Source of the DNA: Deltaproteobacteria bacterium | GTDB taxonomy: Bacteria > Desulfobacterota > Binatia > UTPRO1 | Direction: 5' to 3' | Length of the DNA: 64,000 nt | Assembly: GCA_020848745.1 (NCBI GenBank) | Contig: JADLHM010000046.1 | Span: 18,799 to 82,798 of the forward strand | Part shown: piece after piece, positions 1-7,564 of the stretch | Position numbering within the stretch: the stretch's first letter is position 1 | Layout: each line of letters starts with the position of its first letter | Translations under genes and position numbers: made by a program | The notes under the pieces: generated by a model | Databases searched by the model: none | The model's input: the letters and a program-made list of their open reading frames with translations, nothing else | Told to the model about the DNA's origin: nothing

Positions 1-2
1 GC

Positions 3-374
3 TACACGCTCGGGGCGATCCATCCGGACTGGCACCTCGGCCACGAGCGCACCGGGGACCTCCTCCTGGTCACGAAGCCAGGATTCCAGATCGTCGACGG
101 CAGCAGGGAGGAGGCCAAGCTGCTCGGTAACCACGGGGGCCCCGCCGAACGCATGGTTCCCGTGATCGCCGTCGGCGGCGCCACGACCTCCGAGCCATCC
201 GGTTGCGAGGACGTGACCTCGGCGGACATCGGACGAACCGTCCAAGCCTGCCTTGGCCTTCCCGAAACGCGCCGCCTCGACGGTCGTCCGATCGCACCGG
301 GAGCGCGCGGACGCGTCCTTCCCGGCATCTGCCCCCCCGTGGCGGTCGTCACGCCGCCCGTCACGGTGCCGTAA
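3..374 (+). CDS. C-terminal part of an alkaline-phosphatase-superfamily phosphohydrolase (5' truncated by window)
   Basis: The open frame enters from the left edge and ends at TAA 372-374. It reads GDLLLVTKPGFQ, then an N-H-G-G segment followed by MVPVIAVGG, and near the end ADIGRTVQACLGLPETRRLDG. This pattern (late metal-binding His in an NHGG/NHGSP context, then a DIxPTVxxLLG-like and DGRPI-like tail) is typical of type I phosphodiesterase/nucleotide pyrophosphatase and related alkaline-phosphatase-fold enzymes. The rest of the active site lies outside the window, so the substrate cannot be named. A short Pro/Val-rich tail follows the domain. Confident in superfamily, not in substrate. Confidence 0.65.
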   Translation, partial: YTLGAIHPDWHLGHERTGDLLLVTKPGFQIVDGSREEAKLLGNHGGPAERMVPVIAVGGATTSEPSGCEDVTSADIGRTVQACLGLPETRRLDGRPIAPGARGRVLPGICPPVAVVTPPVTVP

Positions 375-428
375 CGATCCGGTCGTCCTGGAGCCCTCCG
401 CCGCACGGCAACTTCATCGTGCCGTTAC
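366..428 (+). repeat. Pair of near-identical decamers upstream of the PhoB-like gene
   Basis: GTGCCGTAAC at 366-375 and GTGCCGTTAC at 419-428 match at 9 of 10 bases, in direct orientation and 53 bases apart. They lie 84-146 bases before the regulator start at 512, so they could be regulator-binding half sites. This is inferred from position alone and could be chance. Confidence 0.25.
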
Positions 429-511
429 ATGCAGGGAACGCCGGCGTCACGGAACGACGGGTACAGGCAGGACATGCGGCGTCTCTGGGCTTCTGGTACA
501 GGAAGCGACCC

Positions 512-1243
512 ATGACTCAGCGCGGGGACGGCCGCAAGCGCAAGATCCTGGTCGTCGAGGACGAGAAGGACATCCGCGACCTACTCCGTTACAACCTCGA
601 GCAGGATGGGTTCTTCGTCCTCGAAGCCGACGAGGGCGAGCTGGCCCTGGCGTTGGTGAAGCGCGAGCGACCGGCGTTGGTCGTTCTCGATCTCATGCTG
701 CCGGGAATGTCGGGGCTCGACATCTGTCGCGCCCTCCGCCACGACGACGAAACGTCCACGGTTCCGATCCTGATGTTGACCGCGCGTGCGGCCGAAGTCG
801 ACAAGGTCGTCGGTCTCGAGATTGGTGCGGACGATTACGTCACCAAACCGTTCAGTCCGCGCGAGCTGCTCGCCCGCATCAAGGCCGTCCTACGGCGCGC
901 GCATGGCCACGACGCCTCGCGGCCACACGAGTTCTTCGAGCGCGGCCGGCTGCGCATCGACTTCGACACCCATCAGGCCTTCCTCGACGGGCAGGAGGTG
1001 AAGCTCAGTCTTCGCGAGTTCGAGCTGTTGTCGTTCCTCGTCCGTCACCCCAACCGCGTCTTCGAGCGCACGCAGCTGCTCGATCTGGTCTGGGGTCGCG
1101 ATACCTACGTCGAGCCGCGTACGGTGGACGTGCACGTTCGACGTCTCCGTACGCGTATCGAGCGCGACGATCGCAAGCCCGAGTTGATCCTCACCGTGCG
1201 CGGCGTCGGCTACAAGTTCAACGATGCGGCCCTGGACGCCTAG
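512..1243 (+). CDS. PhoB/OmpR-family response regulator
   Basis: 243 aa. The N-terminal receiver has the acidic pair in VVEDEKD (about 16-18), phosphoacceptor Asp60 in VVLDLMLPG, Thr90 in LMLTA and Lys112 in YVTKPFSPRELLARI. The C-terminal winged helix (about 145-235) carries LSLREFELLSFLVRHPNRVF and RTVDVHVRRLRTRIE, the OmpR/PhoB DNA-binding pattern. The frame extends further upstream, but ATG 512 gives the family-standard start just before RKRKILVVEDE. The gene overlaps the kinase gene by 20 bases, so the two form a cognate pair. PhoB-like by sequence; phosphate control is inferred, with no pstSCAB or phoU in view. Confidence 0.88.
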   Translation: MTQRGDGRKRKILVVEDEKDIRDLLRYNLEQDGFFVLEADEGELALALVKRERPALVVLDLMLPGMSGLDICRALRHDDETSTVPILMLTARAAEVDKVVGLEIGADDYVTKPFSPRELLARIKAVLRRAHGHDASRPHEFFERGRLRIDFDTHQAFLDGQEVKLSLREFELLSFLVRHPNRVFERTQLLDLVWGRDTYVEPRTVDVHVRRLRTRIERDDRKPELILTVRGVGYKFNDAALDA

Positions 1244-3014
1244 ACTCGTCCTCTATTTCCTGCTGCCGACCCTGGTGACGTTTCCGCTGCTCGTGACGGG
1301 CGGATACGTGCTGGCGCGCCACGCGCTGGTCGGGATCGCCGACCAGGTCGCGGGGACCGCGGCCGTCGAGGAGGCACGCGCGATCGGAGCCAGGCTTCCT
1401 CCGGATCTCGCCGCCGCCGCGGGTCAGCGCCATTGCCACGACGAGGTCCACGGCAGCGTCGTGCGCTTGACCGTCATCGCGGCCCAAGGACACGTCCTCT
1501 GCGACACCGAAGCGGATCCGGCCGGCATGGTGAATCACGCCTCGCGTCCCGAGGTCCTCGAAGCCCTCGCACATGGGGCGGGCATCGCACGACGCGACAG
1601 CTCGACGCTGCGACGTCCGCTCCTCTACGTCGCCGTCCGCCTCGGTGACGGCGCGGCCACACGCATCGTCCGAATCGCCATCCCGACCGAGCTCGTGGCC
1701 GGCGCGGAGCGCCGCCTCGACGCTATCGTGCTCTGCACCATCCTCGCGACCGCCGTTTTGGCGGTCGTGCCGGCTCTGTACCTCGGGCAGCGCCTGGCCA
1801 GGCGTCTGGCCCGTATGGTGGCCTTTTCGCGCGCGGTCGCCTCCGGCGACCTCACCGCGCGCCTCTCGGCCTCGCGCCGCGACGAGCTCGGTGAGCTCGA
1901 GCAGAGTCTCGACGAGATGAGCCGCCAGCTCCGGATGTGGCTCACGGGCATGCAGGCGGAAAGCGACAAGGTCCGCGGCATCCTGGGAGCGATGATCGAG
2001 GGAGTCGTCGTGATCTCCGCCAACGGCAAGATCATCCTCATGAATCGTCGCGCGGAGGAGATCTTCGGTCTCGATCCGGACACCGACTACCATGGACGTC
2101 CGCTCATCGAGACCTGTCGCGATCACGAGCTCCAGGAGCTCCTGCGCGAGACCGTCGCGACCGGCATCCAGGTCTCCCTACGCGAGATCACCCTCGCGGA
2201 CGAAGCCAAGCGCCATCTCGCCGTCAGCGTCGCGCCGCTCGCGGACCGCATCGGCTTCGTGCTCGTGTTCCACGACATCACGGAGATCAAGCGCCTCGAG
2301 ACGATGCGGCGCGACTTCGTCGCCAACGTGAGCCACGAGCTCCGTACGCCGCTCACCGCGATTCGAGGCTACACCGAGACGCTGCTGAGCGGGGCCATCG
2401 ACGACCCGGCTCGGGCGCGGAGCTTTCTCGGCGTCATCGATCGCCACTCGGAACGTCTCAGTCGCCTGATCGACGACCTGTTGACGCTCTCGGATCTCGA
2501 GCTCGGCAAGACTCCCGTCAAGAAGGAGGCAGTTCTCCTGGAGTCGCTGGTGGACGAGGCGTTCGAGGTCCTCGGCGCCAGGGCGCGCCGCGGCAACGTC
2601 ACGCTCGTCACGGAGCTTCCGCCCGGGCTACCGCTCGTGCTCGGCGACGGAGATCGCCTCCAGCAGGTCCTGATCAATCTCGTAGACAACGCCGTGAAGT
2701 ACACCCCGGCCGGAGGCACCGTCACGATCGGTTCCCGTGTTCCACCGCACCCCGACACGTCGATGATCGAGGTGAGCGTCACCGATACCGGCCTCGGAAT
2801 TCCCGCGGAGGAAATTCCACGTCTGACGGAGCGATTCTATCGCGTCGACAAGGCGCGCTCGCGCGAGCTCGGCGGCACCGGACTCGGACTCGCGATCGTG
2901 AAGCATATCGTGCAAGCGCACCATGGGAAGCTGATCATCACCAGCACGCCCAACGTGGGCACCTGCGTGAAGTTCATCATCCCAAGGTGGAGCGCACGCG
3001 AAGAATCGTCCTAG
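1224..3014 (+). CDS. PhoR-like membrane sensor histidine kinase
   Basis: 596 aa. Transmembrane helices at about 8-30 and 166-188 bracket a periplasmic sensor segment of about 135 residues. A HAMP region follows (about 188-240), then a PAS domain (about 250-355, ending VFHDITEIKRLE). The HisKA H-box is NVSHELRTPLTAIRGY with His371. The ATPase has the N-box INLVDNAVKYTPAG, G1 DTGLGIP, an F-box and G2 GGTGLGLAIVKHI, so it looks fully active. Its start lies inside the regulator gene (20-base overlap), implying translational coupling. HAMP-PAS-HisKA order fits PhoR kinases, although the periplasmic domain is longer than in E. coli PhoR. The signal sensed is not evident. Confidence 0.87.
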   Translation: MRPWTPRLVLYFLLPTLVTFPLLVTGGYVLARHALVGIADQVAGTAAVEEARAIGARLPPDLAAAAGQRHCHDEVHGSVVRLTVIAAQGHVLCDTEADPAGMVNHASRPEVLEALAHGAGIARRDSSTLRRPLLYVAVRLGDGAATRIVRIAIPTELVAGAERRLDAIVLCTILATAVLAVVPALYLGQRLARRLARMVAFSRAVASGDLTARLSASRRDELGELEQSLDEMSRQLRMWLTGMQAESDKVRGILGAMIEGVVVISANGKIILMNRRAEEIFGLDPDTDYHGRPLIETCRDHELQELLRETVATGIQVSLREITLADEAKRHLAVSVAPLADRIGFVLVFHDITEIKRLETMRRDFVANVSHELRTPLTAIRGYTETLLSGAIDDPARARSFLGVIDRHSERLSRLIDDLLTLSDLELGKTPVKKEAVLLESLVDEAFEVLGARARRGNVTLVTELPPGLPLVLGDGDRLQQVLINLVDNAVKYTPAGGTVTIGSRVPPHPDTSMIEVSVTDTGLGIPAEEIPRLTERFYRVDKARSRELGGTGLGLAIVKHIVQAHHGKLIITSTPNVGTCVKFIIPRWSAREESS

Positions 3015-3030
3015 ACTCCCGCGCGCGAGA

Positions 3031-4383
3031 TCACGGAGTTCGCGGCACGAAACGCGGAGCCTTCACGGAGCCGGCCACCGCAAACGGCACGATCGCCGAT
3101 CCCGAGGGATCGAGAAAAGAAGCGACGAGCGCGCCGGACGGCGCGAACTCGCGCACCAGCGCGGGAGGAAGGCGCACCGTTCCGCGCCCTTCGACGTCGC
3201 CGTCCGCGCGCACACGGACTTCGCCTCCGGCCACGACCTCGCCAGATGCCACGTACACTCGGGATAGACGCCACACGCCTCGCCGCCAGGCGAAGGCGGC
3301 GCGCAACTCGTCGAACGGCAAGTCCGGTCCCGCAAGAAGCGGGGCTGCCGCGGCCAGCGCAAGGTGCGCCGTACGATCCAGCGCGAGCACCTGTACGGGG
3401 CCGCCGCCGACAAGGCGACCGCCGCGCACGGCCACGCGGCCATCGAGATGGACGCCGGCGGGAGCACGCTTCACGTCGAAGCGCATCTCGGCGCGACCCT
3501 CGATCCGGACTCCGAACGGCATGAGCGCGCTCGCAGAGACTTCGCGGCCCGCCACGGTGAGCACGAAGGGACCGCCGTCGGTCCGCACCATCCCCGTCAC
3601 GTCGAGCGTGCCGCCGCCGAGCCGGCCACGGAGCGCGATCCGACCCTCAGTATCGCGTAGCTCCATCCCTCCGGTGATACCTTCGAGCGTCGAGGATTCC
3701 GAGGCGTCATCCCGGAGTACGACAGTGCCGTCGACGACGTCCACGCGCTCGACGGCATCGAGGGTCGCGAGCACACGATCGGCCACCTCGGGCGCCGTGA
3801 CGACCGCGATCGCCGGACGCGCCACCTCGAGACGTGGCCGGACGAACACGAGCCGCCGGAGCGACGAGTCGCCCGCAACGAGTGACGCAAGCGCGACGGT
3901 TGCCGCGACCTCATCCGCGGTGAAGATATACTTGCCGTGCTCGTAACGTAGGCGCTGCAAACCGACGATGAACGTCCCGGACGGGCCGAGCCGACCGCGG
4001 ATCGCCTCGATTCGGACGTCGGCGTCGAACCATCGGCTCGCCACACGAGCGACCGCGGAGCTGAAGCCCAGCACCGGACGCCGCGCCGCCACGAGCGCCA
4101 CGCCGGCAAGCGCGATCGCCAGGGTCGCCGCCCACGCCAGACGGCGCCACGACGAGCGCGGAGGTCGAGTCCCGGACGCTCGTGTCCCCGCGTCGGCGGC
4201 ACGCGAACCGGTCATTCGCGTCGCGGCCAGACCGGCCGCAACCACATCGAGACAGCTCCGACAACGGGCCACGTGCGGTGCGAGCGCGTCACGCTCGGTC
4301 TCGTTCGAGCGACCCTCGAGAAAGGCCCCGAGCCGTTCGTCGTCCGGACACGGATCCGTGTCGCGCACTTCCTCGCTCGTCAT
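3031..4383 (-). CDS. Anti-sigma factor with zinc-binding N-terminus fused to an AsmA-like periplasmic region
   Basis: 450 aa. Residues 33-48 contain H37-xxx-C41-xx-C44 (APHVARCRSCLDVV), the ZAS zinc motif of group IV anti-sigma factors. One transmembrane helix follows at about 82-100. The remaining 340 residues are beta-rich and read like AsmA/DUF3971 material (for example RLRYEHGKYIFTADEV, then repeated short strands with GRLGGGTLDV). The start overlaps the stop of the upstream sigma factor gene by four bases (ATGA), the classical sigma/anti-sigma arrangement. Role inferred: holds the ECF sigma factor at the membrane and responds to an envelope signal through the large periplasmic part. The ZAS-plus-AsmA fusion is uncommon. 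Confidence 0.7.
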   Translation of the reverse strand: MTSEEVRDTDPCPDDERLGAFLEGRSNETERDALAPHVARCRSCLDVVAAGLAATRMTGSRAADAGTRASGTRPPRSSWRRLAWAATLAIALAGVALVAARRPVLGFSSAVARVASRWFDADVRIEAIRGRLGPSGTFIVGLQRLRYEHGKYIFTADEVAATVALASLVAGDSSLRRLVFVRPRLEVARPAIAVVTAPEVADRVLATLDAVERVDVVDGTVVLRDDASESSTLEGITGGMELRDTEGRIALRGRLGGGTLDVTGMVRTDGGPFVLTVAGREVSASALMPFGVRIEGRAEMRFDVKRAPAGVHLDGRVAVRGGRLVGGGPVQVLALDRTAHLALAAAAPLLAGPDLPFDELRAAFAWRRGVWRLSRVYVASGEVVAGGEVRVRADGDVEGRGTVRLPPALVREFAPSGALVASFLDPSGSAIVPFAVAGSVKAPRFVPRTP

Positions 4384-5000
4384 GCCGGCCCTCCGAGGAG
4401 CCGCCGAAGTCGTTCCAGTAGTCGACTCTTACGTACGTATGCGGCGTTCATCGTGACTCCCAGGATCTCCGCGACGTCGTCGAGGGATCGACCGCGCACC
4501 AGGTGCAGCTCCGCCAGCAGGCGATCCTTCGGCGCCAACTGTCCCATCGCCCGATCCAGACGTTCGGCGGCCTCTGCTCCTTGCAAGGCCGCCTCGGGAT
4601 CGCCCCCCGCGTTTCGGAGCGATCGCCGGAGTTCGATCATGTGCGGCGTATCGTCGTCCAGCGGAACGAGACGCCCCTCGCGTCGCAACCGGTCGATGGC
4701 CATCCGAACCGCCACCACCTTGAGCCATCCCGCGAACGAGCATCCGTGTCGTCCCGCGAACGTCCGGAGCTTTCGGCCGTCGTCACGCAACAACGCTACG
4801 AATACCTCGTGGGTCAGGTCGTCCGTCAGGTCGCTACGCCCGCGGCTCCGGAAGGCCAGAAACCGCGAGATCGCGTCTCGGACGACACCGCCGAACTCGT
4901 CGACCAGCCGCTCTGCGGCACCCGCCTCGCCGGCCAGAAAGGCCTCGAGGACGGGATCCATCCGGTCCGGCCCCCCATCGTCCGGAGACCGATCAGACAT
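4380..5000 (-). CDS. ECF-type RNA polymerase sigma factor
   Basis: 206 aa from the ATG at 5000; the frame is open further upstream, but MSDRSPDD is the most natural N-terminus. Region 2 reads DLTDDLTHEVFVALLRDDGRKLRTF then GCSFAGWLKVVAVRMAIDRLRR, matching sigma70 region 2 core-binding and -10 recognition helices. Region 4 reads LAPKDRLLAELHLVRGRSLD then VAEILGVTMNAAYVRKSRLL, a sigma70 r4 helix-turn-helix. It is coupled by ATGA overlap to the zinc anti-sigma factor downstream. There is no strong Shine-Dalgarno in front of 5000, so the start is moderately certain. Confidence 0.8.
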   Translation of the reverse strand: MSDRSPDDGGPDRMDPVLEAFLAGEAGAAERLVDEFGGVVRDAISRFLAFRSRGRSDLTDDLTHEVFVALLRDDGRKLRTFAGRHGCSFAGWLKVVAVRMAIDRLRREGRLVPLDDDTPHMIELRRSLRNAGGDPEAALQGAEAAERLDRAMGQLAPKDRLLAELHLVRGRSLDDVAEILGVTMNAAYVRKSRLLERLRRLLGGPA

Positions 5001-5579
5001 GACCGGGATACGTGAAAGATTCGCGCTCCCGGCGCGTCCTGGGGGCATGGACGCAACGGCGTGGAGCATTCTCGGAGCCACCGCCACGGCGGGTCCGTGG
5101 GTGGCGCGATGGGCGTATCGAGCGGGTCGACGCACTGGCGGAAGAAAGACGACGCCGTGGCGCCCGATCTTTCAGCTGGTCGACCACCGAACGCATTGCC
5201 TCGGTCACGACAGCCGCCGGGTCCGGAGCGATCTCGGCGCCATCCTGCCGCTCTCTCCCGCCGCCTGGACCGAATTGTCGGCGATGCGTCGGCCCGTCCC
5301 GGTCTCGCGCATGCCGGTGCGCGCCGCCGCTCGGACACCGTGACGCCGCTCGGCGCCTTCGCGGCCGGGGTGGTCCTGCAAGTCGCCGTCGGCATCGTCG
5401 CGTACCATCGGGGATGCCGTCACGGACGCGTCCGACTTCCGGCAAACCTCGTGGGTGAGCTTCGCGACCACAAGCTGCGCTGCCTCGGCGAGGACGCCGG
5501 GCGCGTGGACCTCGAGATCGCCCTCTTGTGCGAGCCAGATCTCCAGGCGCCGGGCGTACGGAAGATCACGTCGCGATAG
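5001..5579. other. 579-base gap without a convincing gene
   Basis: All six frames are Arg/Pro-rich and not protein-like over their length. The only suggestive stretch is on the minus strand directly after the TGA of the small gene at 5580-5816, in the same frame: it reads RRDLPYARRLEIWLAQEG and continues LEVHAPGVLAEAAQLVVAKL before degenerating into low-complexity sequence. This may be a decayed gene or a chance mirror of a plus-strand frame. No start codon with a ribosome site serves it. No RNA gene or repeat was recognised. Confidence 0.3.
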
Positions 5580-5816
5580 TCAGCCGTTGATCTCGTGGAA
5601 GAGGTACGGTGCCGCCTCGGCCATCATCTCCTGCAGGATGGTCTTGAGCCCCTTCTCTCCATCCTCGAGTCGGCCGACGAGGCCGGAGAGCACCGCGAAA
5701 TAGCGCTCCTTCTGCTCGAGGGTCATCGCCGGCAGTCGATCGTTCATGGCACGCGCGAAGCGCTCGTGCGTCATCCGGATCTGCTCCGCCAGGTCCCGTT
5801 CCAGGTCGTCGCTCAT
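5580..5816 (-). CDS. Small hypothetical protein (78 aa)
   Basis: Charged, helical, soluble protein beginning MSDDLERDLAEQIRMTHERF. It contains LEQKERYFAVLSGLVGRL and ends HEING; no transmembrane helix or signal peptide. ATG 5816 is preceded by GGAGG at five-base spacing, good evidence that it is translated. It is divergent from the NtrC-like regulator at 5919, with two palindromes in the shared gap, so the two genes may be regulated together. No family recognised. Confidence 0.65.
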   Translation of the reverse strand: MSDDLERDLAEQIRMTHERFARAMNDRLPAMTLEQKERYFAVLSGLVGRLEDGEKGLKTILQEMMAEAAPYLFHEING

Positions 5817-5855
5817 GCGTCCTCCGTGCGTGCGGTGACGTCTACGCGTACCGTC

Positions 5856-5891
5856 GCTGGACGTCCAGCACCCCTATGACGTCCTAGTCAT
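5856..5891. promoter_or_regulatory. Palindrome pair in a divergent intergenic region (operator candidate)
   Basis: GCTGGACGTCCAGC (5856-5869) is a perfect 14-base palindrome. Seven bases later ATGAC (5876-5880) and GTCAT (5887-5891) form a perfect inverted repeat with a six-base spacer. Both lie between the divergent genes at 5816 (minus) and 5919 (plus), where a shared operator would be expected. Binding by the adjacent NtrC-like protein is a guess from position. Confidence 0.4.
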
Positions 5892-5918
5892 GCAATCGGG
5901 AATAGTGCGCACCGACGA

Positions 5919-7127
5919 TTGACTGGCGAAACGCGCGGTCGCAAGACTGCGCGCGTGACGGCGGGACTGGCGGCGGCAGACGGGGAGACGGCGGCGCCCT
6001 TCGACATCGACGAAACGCTGGGGCTCCTCGGAACGTCGCCCGCCATCCGCAAGCTCCGAGCGGAGATCCGCGCGCTCGGCCGGAGCGAGTTTCGCGCGGT
6101 ATTGGTGCAGGGTGAGTCTGGGGTAGGGAAGGAGGTCGTCACCGAGGCGCTCCGGCTCGCCTCTCGCCGCGCCGCCGCGCCCTACGAGGTCTTCGATTGC
6201 CCGGCCGTTCCGGAAGATCATCTCGAAAGCGAGTTGTTCGGAACGACGCGCGGCGCCTTTCCGGGCGCCGTCGACAAGGCTGGAGCGCTCGAGCGGGCAC
6301 ACGGGGGCACGGTGTTCTTCGACGAAATCGCCGCCATGCGGCGCGAGCACCAGGCCAAGGTGCTGCGGGTGATCGAGGGAAAGGGATTTCGTCGCGTCGG
6401 CGGTAGTCGCGGGATCACGGTGGACGTCGCGGTCATCGCAGCGGCACACGAGAACCTCGCCGCGCTCGCCGCCGCGGGAGCCTTCCGCCACGATCTCTAC
6501 TACCGTCTGATCCGGGACGGCTGCCTCTCGATCCCGCCCCTGCGCGAACGGCCGGAAGACGTCACGTTCTTGGCGCGCCACTACCTCATGAGTCTCCGAG
6601 ATCCGGTGCCGCGCATCGAGCCGGCCACGATGCTCCTGCTGATGGATCACCCATGGCCGGGCAACGTCCGCCAGTTGCAAACCGTGCTCCGTATGGCCCT
6701 ACGGTCCTCCGGCGAGGTCCTCGACGCTGGGACGATGCGAGAGGTTCTGGCGCGGTTCGACGACGCCCCCGGCCATCCAACGATCAGCTCCGCGACCGCG
6801 ACGCCGCCGATCGTCGCCGAAGGGAGGTTCGCGTCCTCACCGTGCCGGACCTCGCCGGTCGAGACGGACTTCCATGTCGCAACGGCCCGCATGCAGCGCC
6901 AGTTGCTCCTGGACGCGTTTACCTCGGCGGCCGGCAACAAGACTGCCGCCGGCATCCTACTCGGCTTCCACCTTTCTCCAGGCGAGCAGCGCGTCGAGGT
7001 CCACGACATCACCGACGCACGACGCAATCTCGCCTTGCGCAAGTTTCGCTACTGGTGCGCGCGCCTGGACTTGACCGACTCCCTGGTCCGCCGCGGGCAC
7101 ATCCCGAGCGTCAGGACACCGCCCTGA
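5919..7127 (+). CDS. NtrC-like AAA+ transcriptional regulator with altered GAFTGA loop
   Basis: 402 aa from TTG 5919; a GTG at about 5955 is an alternative start, and neither has a strong ribosome site. There is no receiver domain. The AAA+ core has Walker A GESGVGKE (about 65-72), Walker B GGTVFFDEI (129-137), the arginine-finger segment [19 protein letters not shown] and sensor II WPGNVRQLQ. The sigma-54 contact loop reads GAFPGA (112-117) instead of GAFTGA, replacing the threonine that touches sigma-54. The C-terminus has AAGNKTAAGILLGFH, a weak Fis-like helix. It may be an activator with changed sigma contact or a sigma-54-independent regulator. Confidence 0.75.
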   Translation: MTGETRGRKTARVTAGLAAADGETAAPFDIDETLGLLGTSPAIRKLRAEIRALGRSEFRAVLVQGESGVGKEVVTEALRLASRRAAAPYEVFDCPAVPEDHLESELFGTTRGAFPGAVDKAGALERAHGGTVFFDEIAAMRREHQAKVLRVIEGKGFRRVGGSRGITVDVAVIAAAHENLAALAAAGAFRHDLYYRLIRDGCLSIPPLRERPEDVTFLARHYLMSLRDPVPRIEPATMLLLMDHPWPGNVRQLQTVLRMALRSSGEVLDAGTMREVLARFDDAPGHPTISSATATPPIVAEGRFASSPCRTSPVETDFHVATARMQRQLLLDAFTSAAGNKTAAGILLGFHLSPGEQRVEVHDITDARRNLALRKFRYWCARLDLTDSLVRRGHIPSVRTPP

Positions 7128-7192
7128 CGCGATCGGAGCGCCGCAGCATTCGACATCCCCCCGGGCGTTCACCTCGCAGAAAGGAAACTCCC

Positions 7193-7495
7193 ATGCAGTC
7201 ACGGATCCAGCAGCTCCTCACCGCACTCGCCGTCGCGATGATGGTGGGGATCGTCGGAAGCACTCTCGCCTCCGCCGAAGTCGAGCATCGAGTCGACCTC
7301 AATACGGCGTCGGCCGCCGAGCTCGCGACCTTGCCCGGCATCGGCGACTCCAAAGCCAAAGCGATCGTCGAGTACCGGGTCGCCGACCCCTTCAGGTCGA
7401 TCGAGGACCTGAAGAAGGTCAAGGGCATCGGCGACAAGACCTTCGAAGCCCTCAAACCGAGCTTGAAGGTCAGCGACGCGAGCGGGACGAAGTAA
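7193..7495 (+). CDS. ComEA-like secreted helix-hairpin-helix protein
   Basis: 100 aa. A signal peptide (about 1-28, ending TLASA) precedes VDLNTASAAELATLPGIG and VKGIGDKTFEALKP, the duplicated helix-hairpin-helix of ComEA-type DNA-binding proteins. ATG 7193 is preceded by AAAGGAAA. It acts outside the inner membrane; in competent bacteria such proteins bind incoming DNA, but no other competence gene is visible here, so that role is inferred. A strong hairpin follows the gene. Confidence 0.85.
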   Translation: MQSRIQQLLTALAVAMMVGIVGSTLASAEVEHRVDLNTASAAELATLPGIGDSKAKAIVEYRVADPFRSIEDLKKVKGIGDKTFEALKPSLKVSDASGTK

Positions 7496-7514
7496 CGCGA
7501 GCACCCATGGCGAA

Positions 7515-7540
7515 GGGCCGACCGGAACCTCGGTCGGCCC
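7515..7540. terminator. Bidirectional hairpin terminator between convergent genes
   Basis: GGGCCGACCG (7515-7524) pairs perfectly with CGGTCGGCCC (7531-7540) around a six-base loop; the A at 7514 and T at 7541 add an eleventh pair. It sits between the ComEA-like gene (stop 7495) and the convergent gene ending at 7565. No T-run follows, so intrinsic termination is plausible but not certain. Confidence 0.6.
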
Positions 7541-7564
7541 TCGCGACGGCCACGAGTCGACTCG

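Noticed and set aside
1937..3946. 669-codon plus-strand frame overlapping the sensor kinase and the anti-sigma gene
   Set aside because: Arg/His/Pro-rich composition without motifs; a shadow of the kinase frame and of the opposite-strand gene.
5061..5579. 172-codon plus-strand frame with a hydrophobic stretch
   Set aside because: N-terminal two thirds are Arg/Ser/Pro low complexity and codons are exactly in register with the opposite strand; no ribosome site.
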